64,000 nt of DNA from Roseibium alexandrii DFL-11 (GTDB lineage Bacteria; Pseudomonadota; Alphaproteobacteria; Rhizobiales; Stappiaceae), in contig NZ_CM011002.1 in NCBI RefSeq assembly GCF_000158095.2, forward strand, positions 921,541 to 985,540. Direction: 5' to 3'. Below, piece by piece: positions 10,256 to 19,629 of this stretch. The stretch's first letter is position 1. The number at the start of each line of letters is the position of its first letter. The notes beneath the pieces were generated by a model. It saw nothing but the letters and a program-made list of their open reading frames with translations. It was not told the DNA's origin and did no database searches. The position numbers were made by a program, and so were the translations under genes.

Positions 10256-10501
10256 ATGCGCGTGCGGCGCGATCTCTGTTTGGTGTTCTTGGGTGCAAGC
10301 ATCCTGCAATCCTGCGCCATTGGTCCCGGCACGCCGCTCGTCAAAGCGGTGAACCCGGACCAAAAAACACGATCAGGCACGGTGCAGCCGCCAACGGGTT
10401 ATGGTCCGCCGAACGCGTCCGCGCAGTCAAAGGGCCTGATCAACCCGTTGGAGCGGGCCGAGACGGAAGAATATCTTAAAACTCTCGCAGATGAGCAGTG
10501 A
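10256..10501 (+). CDS. Small putative lipoprotein
   Basis: An 81-residue protein with a basic N-terminus, a short hydrophobic stretch and a cysteine at residue 20 in the context ILQSC. This is a plausible but imperfect lipobox, since Gln at -2 is unusual. The mature part is short, Pro/Gly/Thr-rich and ends in a charged helix (AETEEYLKTLADEQ). No known family is recognised. The ATG at 10256 follows an AGGGAGACGG ribosome site, which supports translation. Confidence 0.6.
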   Translation: MRVRRDLCLVFLGASILQSCAIGPGTPLVKAVNPDQKTRSGTVQPPTGYGPPNASAQSKGLINPLERAETEEYLKTLADEQ

Positions 10502-10705
10502 ATTGATTGAAGCGGCCTTCGCTCTGAGTTCAGCGGACTGCCTGTAGCGCTCCGGTCTATTTTTTACAGTGTCACTGAGTGTCAATTTTATCATGGCTTC
10601 AGCTGACACACCTTGCGTCACCTCACGATAAAAATAGCGAGTACCGTTACGTAAAACAACTTTGGATAACTTCGAGACTTTGGTATGCCACTTGCGGGTG
10701 AGCAC
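10427..10705 (-). pseudogene. Possible remnant of a tyrosine-recombinase N-terminus (weak)
   Basis: An open frame of 92 codons whose first two thirds (10502-10705) lie in noncoding space and use AT-rich codons (TTA, AAA, AAT) unlike the neighbours. The pattern LRNGTRYFYRE, then KLTLSDT, then SAELRAKA loosely recalls the arm-binding start of phage-type integrases. Its 3' part runs antisense into the small lipoprotein gene and no catalytic domain follows. This is a pattern judgement only and could be chance. Confidence 0.15.
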
Positions 10706-10751
10706 ATACCTTGTTCAGCAGAAATGTGGTCCCGGCGTTTTGGGGGCGCTC

Positions 10752-11978
10752 GTGCTTGATGTGAAGACTATACTGTTTTCCTTAGTTGTCGCTGAGCTGA
10801 CAGCCAGTGCTGTGTTGTGCTTTCTTTTTTTCTTCTGGAAACATCGCGACCGGGCAGGGCACTTGTCCTTCGGGCTGTGGTCTATTGCGTTCCTGCTCGG
10901 TGCGATCGGAACTCTGCTAATAAGCTTCCGTGGTGTGTTGCCCGACGACCTGACGATCATTGCAGCGAATTTTCTTATCCTGTTTGCAACTGGCCTGAGA
11001 CGCAGCGGTGTCGCAGCCTTCTTTTACCAGCCTTTGCGCCTTTGGATTGCTGCAGGGTTTGCCGGCGTCTGGCTATTACTCTGCTCGGTTCCGGAATTTG
11101 CGACAACATTGTCCAGCCGGGTGGCTTTCGTGCAACCGGTTATGATGCTCTACATCGCATGGTCGGCCATAATCTGCTTGCGCTGGAACACAGAAAACCT
11201 TGTTACGCCGAAGGTTTACGCTTTCAGTGCAGCTCTGGAAACGAGCGCGCATTTCAGTTTGCTGACCGCACTTGGATTTGGCGCTGGAAACGGACTGTTC
11301 GAGGCAATCAGTGGTCATGTCATTCTGATTGCGCTTCTGCTTATCCTGGTTGCTATGGTGCTTTCCATGTTTACCGCTCTCGCGATGCCGATCGAGCGAT
11401 CACTTTTGCAATTCAAATCGGCCGCCTATCGCGATTGTCTGACAGGATTGCCCAACCGCCGGGCGGTGTTTGAACGGGCGGAAGCGTTCAAGTCGGTGTC
11501 CGGCGCAAATAACTGTCTCACGGTGATCCGGTTCGACATTGATGAGTTCAAGAGGGTCAACGACAAGCACGGCCATGCAACCGGTGACCTGGTCCTTCAA
11601 GTTTTCGGCCGGGTTTGCGAGGAAACAAGACCGGTTGATACGGTGGCAGGCCGGCTCGGTGGTGATGAGTTTGTCATCCTGTCCACCAGGATGGAGCCAA
11701 GCAAAGCTCGGATTCTCGCAGAAAGGATACGGGCTCATTTTGCAGCCGCCTGTTCTGAAGAGACCGAGGGTGCTGTTCAGGTTGGGCTGAGTGCTGGCGT
11801 CAGTTCGGTACCGCTTGATCTTGGACTGGACGAGGCGTTGGAAATTGCCGACAGGGCTATGTACGAAGCCAAAGCGAGCGGCCGGGGCAAAACGGTTGTC
11901 GGCTCAGCTGAAAAGGCCAGGTTTTTTTCTGGTGCTGAAGAACCGCAATTCGCATTCTATAACCCCCATCCGGCATAG
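10752..11978 (+). CDS. Membrane-anchored diguanylate cyclase (GGDEF)
   Basis: An N-terminal domain of six to seven hydrophobic helices is followed by a GGDEF domain; DCLTGLPNRR marks its start. The LGGDEF signature is intact (encoded about 11655-11669), so it should synthesise c-di-GMP at the inner membrane. The GTG at 10752 is chosen because a GGGGG purine tract lies just upstream and the first helix begins here. The frame stays open back to 10662, but that extension is hydrophilic and unlike the family. No EAL domain is present, and the membrane domain does not match a named sensor that I recognise. Confidence 0.85.
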   Translation: MLDVKTILFSLVVAELTASAVLCFLFFFWKHRDRAGHLSFGLWSIAFLLGAIGTLLISFRGVLPDDLTIIAANFLILFATGLRRSGVAAFFYQPLRLWIAAGFAGVWLLLCSVPEFATTLSSRVAFVQPVMMLYIAWSAIICLRWNTENLVTPKVYAFSAALETSAHFSLLTALGFGAGNGLFEAISGHVILIALLLILVAMVLSMFTALAMPIERSLLQFKSAAYRDCLTGLPNRRAVFERAEAFKSVSGANNCLTVIRFDIDEFKRVNDKHGHATGDLVLQVFGRVCEETRPVDTVAGRLGGDEFVILSTRMEPSKARILAERIRAHFAAACSEETEGAVQVGLSAGVSSVPLDLGLDEALEIADRAMYEAKASGRGKTVVGSAEKARFFSGAEEPQFAFYNPHPA

Positions 11979-12190
11979 CTGCCCGTTATCAAGCATTCCA
12001 ATTGGTGTGCTGTCCCTCTTCTCAGGGGCGTTCTTGGCAGACCCCGGCTAAACTTACCTGTTCCCACATTTAGGTGGCTAGGCGCTCAAAGATGGGTGCG
12101 AAATTCAAAAAGGCCTGTTAAAAGGGCGCGCAACCTGCTCATCCGGCAGGGCTGACATATCTTTTTATCAAGCCGCAAGGATCCGCGCCC

Positions 12191-13408
12191 ATGGAGGAAT
12201 TCCACAAAATCAAACGGCTCCCACCGTATGTTTTTGAACAGGTCAATCGCTTGAAAGCCAAGGCGCGAGCGGCGGGCGCGGACATCATTGATCTTGGTAT
12301 GGGCAACCCGGATCTGGCAACACCGCAGCACATTGTCGACAAGCTGACCGAAGTCGTTCAGGACCCGCGCAGCCACCGGTATTCCGCTTCCAAGGGAATT
12401 CAGGGTCTGCGGAAGGCTCAGGCATCCTATTACGGCCGCCGGTTTGGCGTGAAGCTCGACCCGGACACCCAGGTCATTGCAACACTTGGCTCCAAGGAAG
12501 GCTTCGCCAATATGGCGCAAGCCATTTCCGCGCCGGGCGATGTGATCCTGAGCCCCAATCCGAGTTATCCGATCCACACGTTCGGGTTTCTGATGGCCGG
12601 CGCCTCGATCCGCAATATTCCGGCTGAACCGAACAGCAGCTTCTTTGAGGCGCTGGAGCGCGCGGTCATTCACTCTGTGCCGAAACCGATCGCTATCATT
12701 CTGTGTTATCCGGCCAACCCGACGGCGTATTGCGCGGATCTCGATTTCTATAAGGAAGTTGTGGCTTTTGCGCGCAAGCACAACATCTTCATTCTCTCGG
12801 ATCTTGCCTATTCAGAGATCTACTTCGGGGATACGCCGCCGCCATCTGTTTTGCAGGTTCCTGGGGCAATGGATGTCACGGTCGAATTCACATCGCTGTC
12901 CAAGACCTTCTCCATGCCGGGCTGGCGGATGGGTTTCGCAGTTGGCAATGAGCGCCTGATTGGCGCCCTTGGACGGGTAAAGTCCTATCTTGATTATGGT
13001 GCTTTCACGCCGATTCAGGTTGCTGCGACAGCGGCGCTGAACGGTCCGGATGATTGCATCCGTGAAACCCGGGATATCTACAAGAAGCGCCGGGATGTTG
13101 TCGTTGAGAGCTTCGGCCGGGCCGGGTGGGATATTCCAGCGCCAGAAGCCAGCATGTTCTGCTGGGCCCCGATCCCGGAAAAATTCCGGTCTCTCGGTAG
13201 TCTGGAATTCTCCAAGTTGCTATTGGAACGCGCCGACGTTGCGGTTGCGCCAGGCATCGGTTTCGGAGAGTACGGCGACGGGTTTGTCCGTATTGGTCTC
13301 GTTGAAAACGAGCAGCGGTTGCGCCAGGCGGCAAGAAATGTCCGCCGGTTCCTTGAAACTGTGGAGCAAAAGCTGCACAACGTCATCCCGCTTGAGACTT
13401 CTCGCTGA
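12191..13408 (+). CDS. alaC: AlaC-type aminotransferase (PLP, fold type I)
   Basis: A 405-residue class I/II aminotransferase. Substrate-loop features (DLGMGNPDLATP, YSASKGI, NPSYPIH) and the PLP Schiff-base lysine at 238 in SLSKTFSMPGWR match the AlaC/YfdZ alanine-pyruvate transaminase group, which is often mislabelled LL-diaminopimelate aminotransferase in alphaproteobacteria. The ATG at 12191 is preceded by only a weak purine tract. It sits 22 bases before homoserine dehydrogenase in the same direction, so the two are probably co-transcribed, linking it to aspartate-family amino-acid metabolism. The exact amino donor is not proven by sequence. Confidence 0.87.
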   Translation: MEEFHKIKRLPPYVFEQVNRLKAKARAAGADIIDLGMGNPDLATPQHIVDKLTEVVQDPRSHRYSASKGIQGLRKAQASYYGRRFGVKLDPDTQVIATLGSKEGFANMAQAISAPGDVILSPNPSYPIHTFGFLMAGASIRNIPAEPNSSFFEALERAVIHSVPKPIAIILCYPANPTAYCADLDFYKEVVAFARKHNIFILSDLAYSEIYFGDTPPPSVLQVPGAMDVTVEFTSLSKTFSMPGWRMGFAVGNERLIGALGRVKSYLDYGAFTPIQVAATAALNGPDDCIRETRDIYKKRRDVVVESFGRAGWDIPAPEASMFCWAPIPEKFRSLGSLEFSKLLLERADVAVAPGIGFGEYGDGFVRIGLVENEQRLRQAARNVRRFLETVEQKLHNVIPLETSR

Positions 13409-13430
13409 ATAGAATTGGATTAATTCCCGA

Positions 13431-14750
13431 ATGGCAGACGCATTGAAAATCGGCGTGGCCGGCCTTGGAACGGTCGGTGCGTCCGTGGTGCAACTCCTGG
13501 AAAAGCACGCTGGCCAGATCGAACGCAGGACCGGCCGGTCTTTGACGGTTACAGCTGTCAGCGCCCGGAACCGGACCCGGGACCGGGGAATTGATACAAG
13601 CGGGTTCACCTGGTTCGATGATCCAGTGACCATGGCCAAGGAAGCTGAGCTCGATATTTTTGTTGAGCTGATTGGCGGAGAAGACGGACCGGCCGAGCAA
13701 AGTGTTCGCGCAGCGCTCAGCCGCGGTGTGCATGTTGTAACTGCAAACAAGGCTCTGATTGCCAAATACGGTGTGGATCTCGCACGGGTCGCAGAGGAAA
13801 ACAACGCCTGCCTCAATTATGAGGCAGCGGTCGCGGGCGGTATTCCGATCGTCAAAACCATGCGCGAGTCTCTTGCGGGCAATGAAGTCAGCCGCGTGTA
13901 CGGCATCTTGAACGGCACATGCAATTACATCCTGACGCGGATGGAAGCCGAAGGCATCAGTTTCGAGGATTGCCTGGCTGATGCGCAACGTCTTGGCTAT
14001 GCGGAAGCGGATCCGACCTTCGACATTGAAGGCAACGACACGGCACACAAGCTGGCGATCCTAACAAGCCTTGCCTTTGGCACCGAGATTGATGCCGACA
14101 GCATTTTCATGGAAGGCATTACTTCCATTACCACGGCCGATATCCAGGCTGCTGACGAGCTCGGTTTCCGGATCAAGCTGCTTGGTGTTGCGCAGCGCAC
14201 CGACACTGGGATCGAACAGCGCGTTCACCCGACAATGGTACCGAAATCGTCCGCGATTGCACGGATCGACGGCGTTCTGAACGCTGTTGCCGTCGACGGT
14301 GATTACGTCGGTGAGATCGTGCTTGTTGGTCCGGGTGCCGGCGGAAATGCGACAGCGTCTTCGGTGGTCGCCGACATCACAGACATTGCCCGCGGCGATC
14401 AAACTCCCGTTCTTGGCATGCCGGCAACAGATCTGGTTCCGTATGAGCGGGCCCGGATGCGCCTTCACGAGGGAGGCTATTACATACGCTTGTCGGTCTA
14501 CGATCGCCCGGGCGCGTTCGGCGAGATTGCCCGCTGCATGGGCGATGCCGGTATTTCGCTTGAGTCCATCGTTCAAAAACGGGCTGCGGCAGAAGACAGA
14601 GACCGCGACAGTGCGGATGCGCCGCAGCCGGTCATCCTGATCACCTATGAAACAACCGAGATCGCCATCAAAGAAGCGCTGGATGTGGTCATGTCGAAAG
14701 GCGTGGTCGCAGAACAGCCGCAGATGATCCGGATCGAAAAACTGAAGTAA
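13431..14750 (+). CDS. hom: Homoserine dehydrogenase
   Basis: Catalyses NAD(P)H-dependent reduction of aspartate semialdehyde to homoserine, the branch point to threonine and methionine. The 439-residue protein has the N-terminal nucleotide motif GVAGLGTVG (8-16), the ILNGTCNYILTRM and YAEADPTFDIEGNDTAHKL catalytic blocks, and a C-terminal ACT domain (about 355-437, YYIRLSVYDRPGAFGEIA), which usually mediates threonine feedback. It lies between alaC and glpX in one direction with short spacers, suggesting one operon. Confidence 0.95.
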   Translation: MADALKIGVAGLGTVGASVVQLLEKHAGQIERRTGRSLTVTAVSARNRTRDRGIDTSGFTWFDDPVTMAKEAELDIFVELIGGEDGPAEQSVRAALSRGVHVVTANKALIAKYGVDLARVAEENNACLNYEAAVAGGIPIVKTMRESLAGNEVSRVYGILNGTCNYILTRMEAEGISFEDCLADAQRLGYAEADPTFDIEGNDTAHKLAILTSLAFGTEIDADSIFMEGITSITTADIQAADELGFRIKLLGVAQRTDTGIEQRVHPTMVPKSSAIARIDGVLNAVAVDGDYVGEIVLVGPGAGGNATASSVVADITDIARGDQTPVLGMPATDLVPYERARMRLHEGGYYIRLSVYDRPGAFGEIARCMGDAGISLESIVQKRAAAEDRDRDSADAPQPVILITYETTEIAIKEALDVVMSKGVVAEQPQMIRIEKLK

Positions 14751-14798
14751 GTCAAACGTCCCGCGGACGTGCGGAACGGGGGAAAAGCGGAGATGTTG

Positions 14799-15794
14799 AT
14801 GTCCAACACAGAACACCAGCCAGCCAGCGGGCTTGACCGTATCCTGACATTGGAACTGGCGCGTGTTGCCGAAAGAGCAGCAGTGTCAGCCGCCCGGTTG
14901 CGCGGTCATGGCGACGAAATGGCCGCAGACCAGGCGGCTGTTGATGCGATGCGCCGGGAATTGAACCGCCTCCCGATTGATGGCACGGTGGTGATCGGGG
15001 AAGGCGAGCGCGACGAAGCTCCGATGCTCTATATCGGCGAAAATGTCGGCACGAAGCAAGGACCGAAGGTCGACATCGCCTTGGATCCGCTGGAAGGCAC
15101 CACCATCTGCGCAAAAAATCTGCCGAACTCTTTGGCTGTCATCGCGTTGGCTCCGGAAGGAGATCTTCTGAATGCACCGGACAGCTACATGGACAAGATT
15201 GCGATCGGTCCTGGCTATTCGGATGGCCTGATTGATCTGGATGCACCGATTGCAGACAACCTGGCCGCTGTTGCCAAGGAAAAAGGTGTTAAGATCGAAG
15301 AAGTCACGGCCTGTGTGCTCGACCGTCCGCGGCATGCTCGCCTGATTGAAGAAATCCGGGCGACCGGTGCAGCGATCCGCCTCATCGGCGACGGCGATGT
15401 CGCCGGTGTAATCCACACAACCGATGCGGAAGAGACCGGCATCGACCTTTATGCCGGCATTGGCGGCGCACCGGAAGGTGTTCTCGCTGCTGCGGCCCTG
15501 CGCTGTATCGGCGGTCAAATGCAGTCCCGTCTGGTGATCACCCGCGATGAACAAGTCGAGCGCGCGCACCGCATGGGCATCGACGACATCAAGAAGAAGT
15601 ATACGCTGGAAGAAATGGCTGGTCCGGACGTTTTGTTCGCGGCAACCGGCGTAACCGACGGCAACATGCTGCAGGGGGTCCGGTTCGGTCGTAACCACAT
15701 CACCACGCACACTGTGGTCATGCGGTCTTCAACCGGCACTGTTCGCTACATCAAGGCCCAGCACACTCAGCTGGAAAAATTCCACCTGGACTAA
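14799..15794 (+). CDS. glpX: Class II fructose-1,6-bisphosphatase
   Basis: Hydrolyses fructose-1,6-bisphosphate to fructose-6-phosphate in gluconeogenesis. The GlpX hallmarks are GLDRILTLELARV, GEGERDEAPMLYIGE and the metal-site IALDPLEGTT block. The frame is open from a GTG at 14769, but the ATG at 14799 has GGAG seven bases upstream and gives the typical family N-terminus. An ATG at 14793 is also possible. It is followed after 10 bases by recJ; glpX-recJ adjacency is common in this group. The protein is about 331 residues and complete. Confidence 0.94.
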   Translation: MSNTEHQPASGLDRILTLELARVAERAAVSAARLRGHGDEMAADQAAVDAMRRELNRLPIDGTVVIGEGERDEAPMLYIGENVGTKQGPKVDIALDPLEGTTICAKNLPNSLAVIALAPEGDLLNAPDSYMDKIAIGPGYSDGLIDLDAPIADNLAAVAKEKGVKIEEVTACVLDRPRHARLIEEIRATGAAIRLIGDGDVAGVIHTTDAEETGIDLYAGIGGAPEGVLAAAALRCIGGQMQSRLVITRDEQVERAHRMGIDDIKKKYTLEEMAGPDVLFAATGVTDGNMLQGVRFGRNHITTHTVVMRSSTGTVRYIKAQHTQLEKFHLD

Positions 15795-15804
15795 GTCTGA
15801 ACGC

Positions 15805-17625
15805 ATGCTGACAGGATTTGGCGAAGACGAAAAAGGGCGCCTCGTACTCGGGGTTGCCCGCTCCGCCAATGACAATGCATGGCGGGAGCGCCTGAGCGCG
15901 GCTGAAACACGCGCCGCCATGGCGATCTCGCAGCAGCACGGGCTGCCCGATGTTTTGTCCCGTGTCATGGCAGCGCGTGGTGTTGCCGCTGCGGATGCTT
16001 CAGCGTTTCTCGAACCATCCCTCAAGACCTTGATGCCGGACCCGAGCAGTCTCGTCGACATGGACGCGGCCGTCGCTCGCGTGGCCGATGCGGTCCAGAC
16101 AGGCAAGAAGATAGCGATCTTCGGCGACTACGATGTCGACGGAGCCACCTCGTCCGCGGTATTGGCAAACTATCTCCAGTGGCTGGGTCTCGATCCGGTG
16201 ATCCACATTCCGGACCGGATCATTGAGGGGTACGGACCAAATGGACCTGCAATTGAAAACCTTCAGGCGGGCGGTGCGGAACTGCTGATCACGCTGGATT
16301 GCGGCAGCACCTCTTTCGAAGCCTTTGAAACGGCCAAAAAACTCAATCTCGATGTTGTCGTGATCGATCATCACCAGGTCGGTGAAACGCTGCCGGAGGT
16401 CCGTGCGCTTGTGAACCCGAACCGGCAGGATGATCTGTCGGGGCAGGGGCATTTGGCGGCCGTTGGGGTCACGTTCCTGTTTATTGTCGGCCTGAACCGC
16501 GAGTTGCGTCAGCGGGGCGCTTTCAGCGGACGTCAAGCGCCGGATCTGATGGCGCTGCTGGACTTGGTGGCACTCGGCACGGTGTGCGATGTGGTGCCGC
16601 TCCAGGGCTTGAACCGCGCTTATGTAACGCGTGGGTTGGCAGTCATGCATCAGCGCCAGAACCATGGCCTAACAGCGCTGTCCGATACCGCACGGGTGAG
16701 CGGAAAACCAGCTCCCTATCATCTTGGGTTCCTCATCGGTCCGCGGATCAATGCCGGCGGCCGGATTGGTGATGCGGCTCTGGGCGCACGGCTTTTGACC
16801 ACAGCAGATCCGCATGAAGCCCGCGCAATTGCAGAGCGTCTTGATCAGCTGAACACCGAGCGTCAGGCGATGGAAGCCGTGATGCTTGAACAGGCGGGAG
16901 CCGAGGCCGCGATAGCAATCGAGCATCGGGACCCAGCCGTTCTATTGACGGGATCCAACGATTGGCACCCGGGAATTGTCGGCCTGATCGCGTCGCGGCT
17001 CAAGGAAGCACATCGCCGGCCGGCGTTTGCAATCGCTTATGATGAAACCGGTAAGGGGACTGGGTCTGGACGGTCGATCAACGGCGTCGATCTCGGCAAG
17101 GCTGTCCGAAAGGCTGTCGATGACGGGCTTTTGGAAAAGGGCGGCGGACATGCCATGGCGGCAGGGTTGACGGTCCGCCAGGAAAAGGCTGCCGATCTGG
17201 AAGCCTTCTTCAACGACGTCCTAAAAGATGATGTTGAAGCTGCAACGGCGCACCGGGAATTGAAGATCGACGCAGCACTGACTGCAACGGGCGCAAACCT
17301 CGACCTGATGAATATGCTGGAAAAGGCAGGCCCTTACGGCGCGGGTCATTCCGAGCCGGTGTTTGCGTTTCCCGCGCACCGGATCTCCTTTGCCGATGTC
17401 GTGGGCAAGGGCCATGTTCGGGCGACACTTGCAGCCGGTGACGGCACTGCCCTCAAGGGGATTTGCTTCAAGGCAGAGGACAAGCCGCACGGTCAGATGC
17501 TACTGGAAGGCCGCGGTCGCAACCTTCATGTTGCGGGTACACTATCCATTGATACCTGGCAGGGCACGCCGAAAGTTCAGTTGCGCATTCTGGACGTCGC
17601 TGACCCGCAAAAGACCAGGCTCTGA
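15805..17625 (+). CDS. recJ: Single-stranded-DNA exonuclease RecJ
   Basis: 5'-3' single-strand exonuclease used in recombination and mismatch repair. The 606-residue protein has the DHH phosphoesterase motifs DYDVDG at 108-113 and IDHHQVGE with DHH at 188-190, then the GPRINAGGRIGDA segment, the DHHA1 region with GSGRSINGVDLGKAV and GGGHAMAAG, and a C-terminal OB-like fold (VRATLAAGDGTALKGICF). The start lies 10 bases after the glpX stop, so it is very likely transcribed with it. Confidence 0.95.
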   Translation: MLTGFGEDEKGRLVLGVARSANDNAWRERLSAAETRAAMAISQQHGLPDVLSRVMAARGVAAADASAFLEPSLKTLMPDPSSLVDMDAAVARVADAVQTGKKIAIFGDYDVDGATSSAVLANYLQWLGLDPVIHIPDRIIEGYGPNGPAIENLQAGGAELLITLDCGSTSFEAFETAKKLNLDVVVIDHHQVGETLPEVRALVNPNRQDDLSGQGHLAAVGVTFLFIVGLNRELRQRGAFSGRQAPDLMALLDLVALGTVCDVVPLQGLNRAYVTRGLAVMHQRQNHGLTALSDTARVSGKPAPYHLGFLIGPRINAGGRIGDAALGARLLTTADPHEARAIAERLDQLNTERQAMEAVMLEQAGAEAAIAIEHRDPAVLLTGSNDWHPGIVGLIASRLKEAHRRPAFAIAYDETGKGTGSGRSINGVDLGKAVRKAVDDGLLEKGGGHAMAAGLTVRQEKAADLEAFFNDVLKDDVEAATAHRELKIDAALTATGANLDLMNMLEKAGPYGAGHSEPVFAFPAHRISFADVVGKGHVRATLAAGDGTALKGICFKAEDKPHGQMLLEGRGRNLHVAGTLSIDTWQGTPKVQLRILDVADPQKTRL

Positions 17626-17714
17626 ACTTTCAGCCCGGTTATCTTCTGTAATTAACCTCCCTCTAACACCCTTGCCGTAGCGTTCATTTCACGAAGGAAT
17701 CGTGAGGGTTGAGT

Positions 17715-17906
17715 ATGCGTACTCAGAATGAGTTGGCACCGTATTTCCGCGAGATCGACCGGCGGACAGACCGGGCTCTTAAAGGAGTTCGCGAAGTTAG
17801 AAAATCCGCAAAGTTGCGGGCACTCCCCGCCGAACCCAAGCCGTGGTTCATCAATACGGGTTTTCTGGTTCTTCTGACGTTTTTTGTCGCCTTGTTCGCG
17901 AGCTGA
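17715..17906 (+). CDS. Small single-pass membrane protein of unknown function
   Basis: A 63-residue protein with a charged, helical N-terminal part rich in Arg/Glu (YFREIDRRTDRALKGVREVR) and one C-terminal membrane helix (FINTGFLVLLTFFVALFAS). The ATG at 17715 is preceded by GTGAGGG at good spacing, preferred over the TTG six bases earlier. It should be C-tail anchored with the basic domain in the cytosol. No family is recognised. It is oriented with recJ but separated by about 90 bases. Confidence 0.5.
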   Translation: MRTQNELAPYFREIDRRTDRALKGVREVRKSAKLRALPAEPKPWFINTGFLVLLTFFVALFAS

Positions 17907-17989
17907 ACCAAACCGACCATCATCGGCCTTGAACTGATACGCAAGGTCCAGCTATGTCGGCTGCCTGGTACTCAAATGGGGCGGGCAGC

Positions 17990-18880
17990 ATGACCGAATA
18001 TCCAATTTCACTTTGGTCCTTCAATCTCGGCAGAGCGCCCAAATCTGTGGCCGCGCTCGCTGGCATGATTGCGGAGGGGCTCGAAACAGCGACGTCGGAA
18101 GGCGCGAAGCTTCTCGTCCTGCCGGAATATCTCGCCGAGACATGCCTTGCCTTCAAACCGGAAGGTTTGCGGCCAGACCAGGAAATGGGCTTCCTGGCAG
18201 ATGTTGGTGAAGATCTGTTTCCGCTGCTGTCCGAATTGCCGCAAAAGACAGGCGTTTCATTGTTGGCCGGGACATGGCCGGTGAAAACGCCACGCGGGAT
18301 CACAAATACAGCGGTGCTGCTGACCGCTGATCGCCGCGAAATCCGGCAGGATAAGTTGAGCCTCACACCCTTTGAGCAGGAAGAAGACATCTGGCATCTG
18401 GTGCCTGGAACAGAATTGAAGGTGTTTGAGCTGGATGGTCTGAAGATGGCCATCCTGATCTGCCTGGACGTTGAAATGCCGGCGCTGAGCAGTCTTCTTG
18501 CCAAGGAAAAGGTCGACCTGATCCTCGTACCGTCTATGACGGAGAAACTGTCCGGTTATCACCGGGTCTTCGGCTGCGCGAAGGCGCGGGCCGTCGAGCT
18601 GATGTGCGCGGTTGCCGCGTGTGGTGTTGTCGGAAAGGCGGAAGGTACGACGCAGAACGACACCAATGTTTCAGGCGCGGCGCTCTATGTGCCGTGTGAA
18701 GAAGAGCTTGAATTTGAAGGAGTTGGCGCTGAACTCCAGCCGACAGGGGGCGTCGGCGGTGAAGAATTGTTTCTCACCACGTCCGTTCCGGTCGGCGTGA
18801 TTCGAGCATTGCGGGACGGCGGAGCAGAGGTTTGGCCGGGTGCTTGGACGGCCGAAAACGTAACTCTTTTAAAAATGTGA
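17990..18880 (+). CDS. Carbon-nitrogen hydrolase (nitrilase superfamily)
   Basis: A cytosolic amidase-type enzyme. The Glu-Lys-Cys triad of the nitrilase superfamily is visible: Glu46 in LPEYLAE, Lys122 in RQDKLSLTPFE and Cys158 in ILICLDVEMP, numbered from the ATG at 17990. An upstream in-frame ATG at 17954 would add 12 residues unlike the family. The substrate (an aliphatic amide, N-carbamoyl amino acid or deaminated glutathione) cannot be told from sequence. It stands alone between a small membrane protein and a Nudix gene. Confidence 0.85.
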   Translation: MTEYPISLWSFNLGRAPKSVAALAGMIAEGLETATSEGAKLLVLPEYLAETCLAFKPEGLRPDQEMGFLADVGEDLFPLLSELPQKTGVSLLAGTWPVKTPRGITNTAVLLTADRREIRQDKLSLTPFEQEEDIWHLVPGTELKVFELDGLKMAILICLDVEMPALSSLLAKEKVDLILVPSMTEKLSGYHRVFGCAKARAVELMCAVAACGVVGKAEGTTQNDTNVSGAALYVPCEEELEFEGVGAELQPTGGVGGEELFLTTSVPVGVIRALRDGGAEVWPGAWTAENVTLLKM

Positions 18881-18990
18881 CACTAATTGCGTAGTAATAA
18901 TGCGCATATGTGCACAATGTGCGTTTTTTGACTGGACGGCCAAGAAACGTCCCTATATAAGCCGTGCATCTTCACCACTCTGGGATTGTT

Positions 18991-19476
18991 ATGGCTTTTG
19001 CCCCAACGATATCGGCGTTCGACGCCTCGTGGCTGCGCGGTCTTTCTGGTTTGTTTGTCAAACCGGCCCGCTTGCAGATCGCGGCGTTATGCTGTCGGAA
19101 AGGTGAACGAGAGCCAGAGATCCTTCTCGTGTCGACGCGGGACACTGGCCGGCTGATTTTGCCGAAGGGATGGCCCGAAGCGGACATGCCGGCCTTCGAG
19201 ACGGCTCTGCTCGAAGCCTACGAAGAGGCGGGTGTGATCGGCAAGGCAGATCGGCGGCCTCTGGGCAGTTTCCGGTCCTACAAGGGGCTTGCAAGTGGCT
19301 TGAAACTGCGCACCAAGGTGCTCGTTTTCAAGGTTGAATTTGAAAGCCAAGTCGACAATTTTCCTGAGCTGGGGCAACGCAAGCGCATTTGGATGACCGT
19401 TTCGGAGGCCATCGAAAAGGCTGATGAGCCGGCTTTGCGGCGCTTCTTGAAACGGCATCGCAACCAGCTTTTCTAA
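18991..19476 (+). CDS. Nudix hydrolase
   Basis: A 161-residue Nudix-fold pyrophosphohydrolase (start ATG 18991 with GGGA upstream; a GTG at 18964 is also in frame). The Nudix box is recognisable as LPKGWPEAD...LLEAYEEAGV. The catalytic ExxEE core is kept, while the first Glu of GX5E is Met and the Arg of REUXEE is Leu. It resembles the diphosphoinositol-polyphosphate/diadenosine-polyphosphate group common in rhizobia (LPKG start, GxFxS loop GSFRSYKG). The natural substrate is unknown. Confidence 0.8.
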   Translation: MAFAPTISAFDASWLRGLSGLFVKPARLQIAALCCRKGEREPEILLVSTRDTGRLILPKGWPEADMPAFETALLEAYEEAGVIGKADRRPLGSFRSYKGLASGLKLRTKVLVFKVEFESQVDNFPELGQRKRIWMTVSEAIEKADEPALRRFLKRHRNQLF

Positions 19477-19629
19477 TCGATCTGTCAGAATGTTTCAGCG
19501 GTCTGTGACACGTCTGCGTCGCAAGGCTGTTGCAAGGCTGCTGGCATATTCAGTTTACTCCGGTGCGGTACGGTCCTGAAGGTCCTCGTGCGACAGGTAG
19601 CCGGTAAGCGGATCTGAAAGACGGATATT

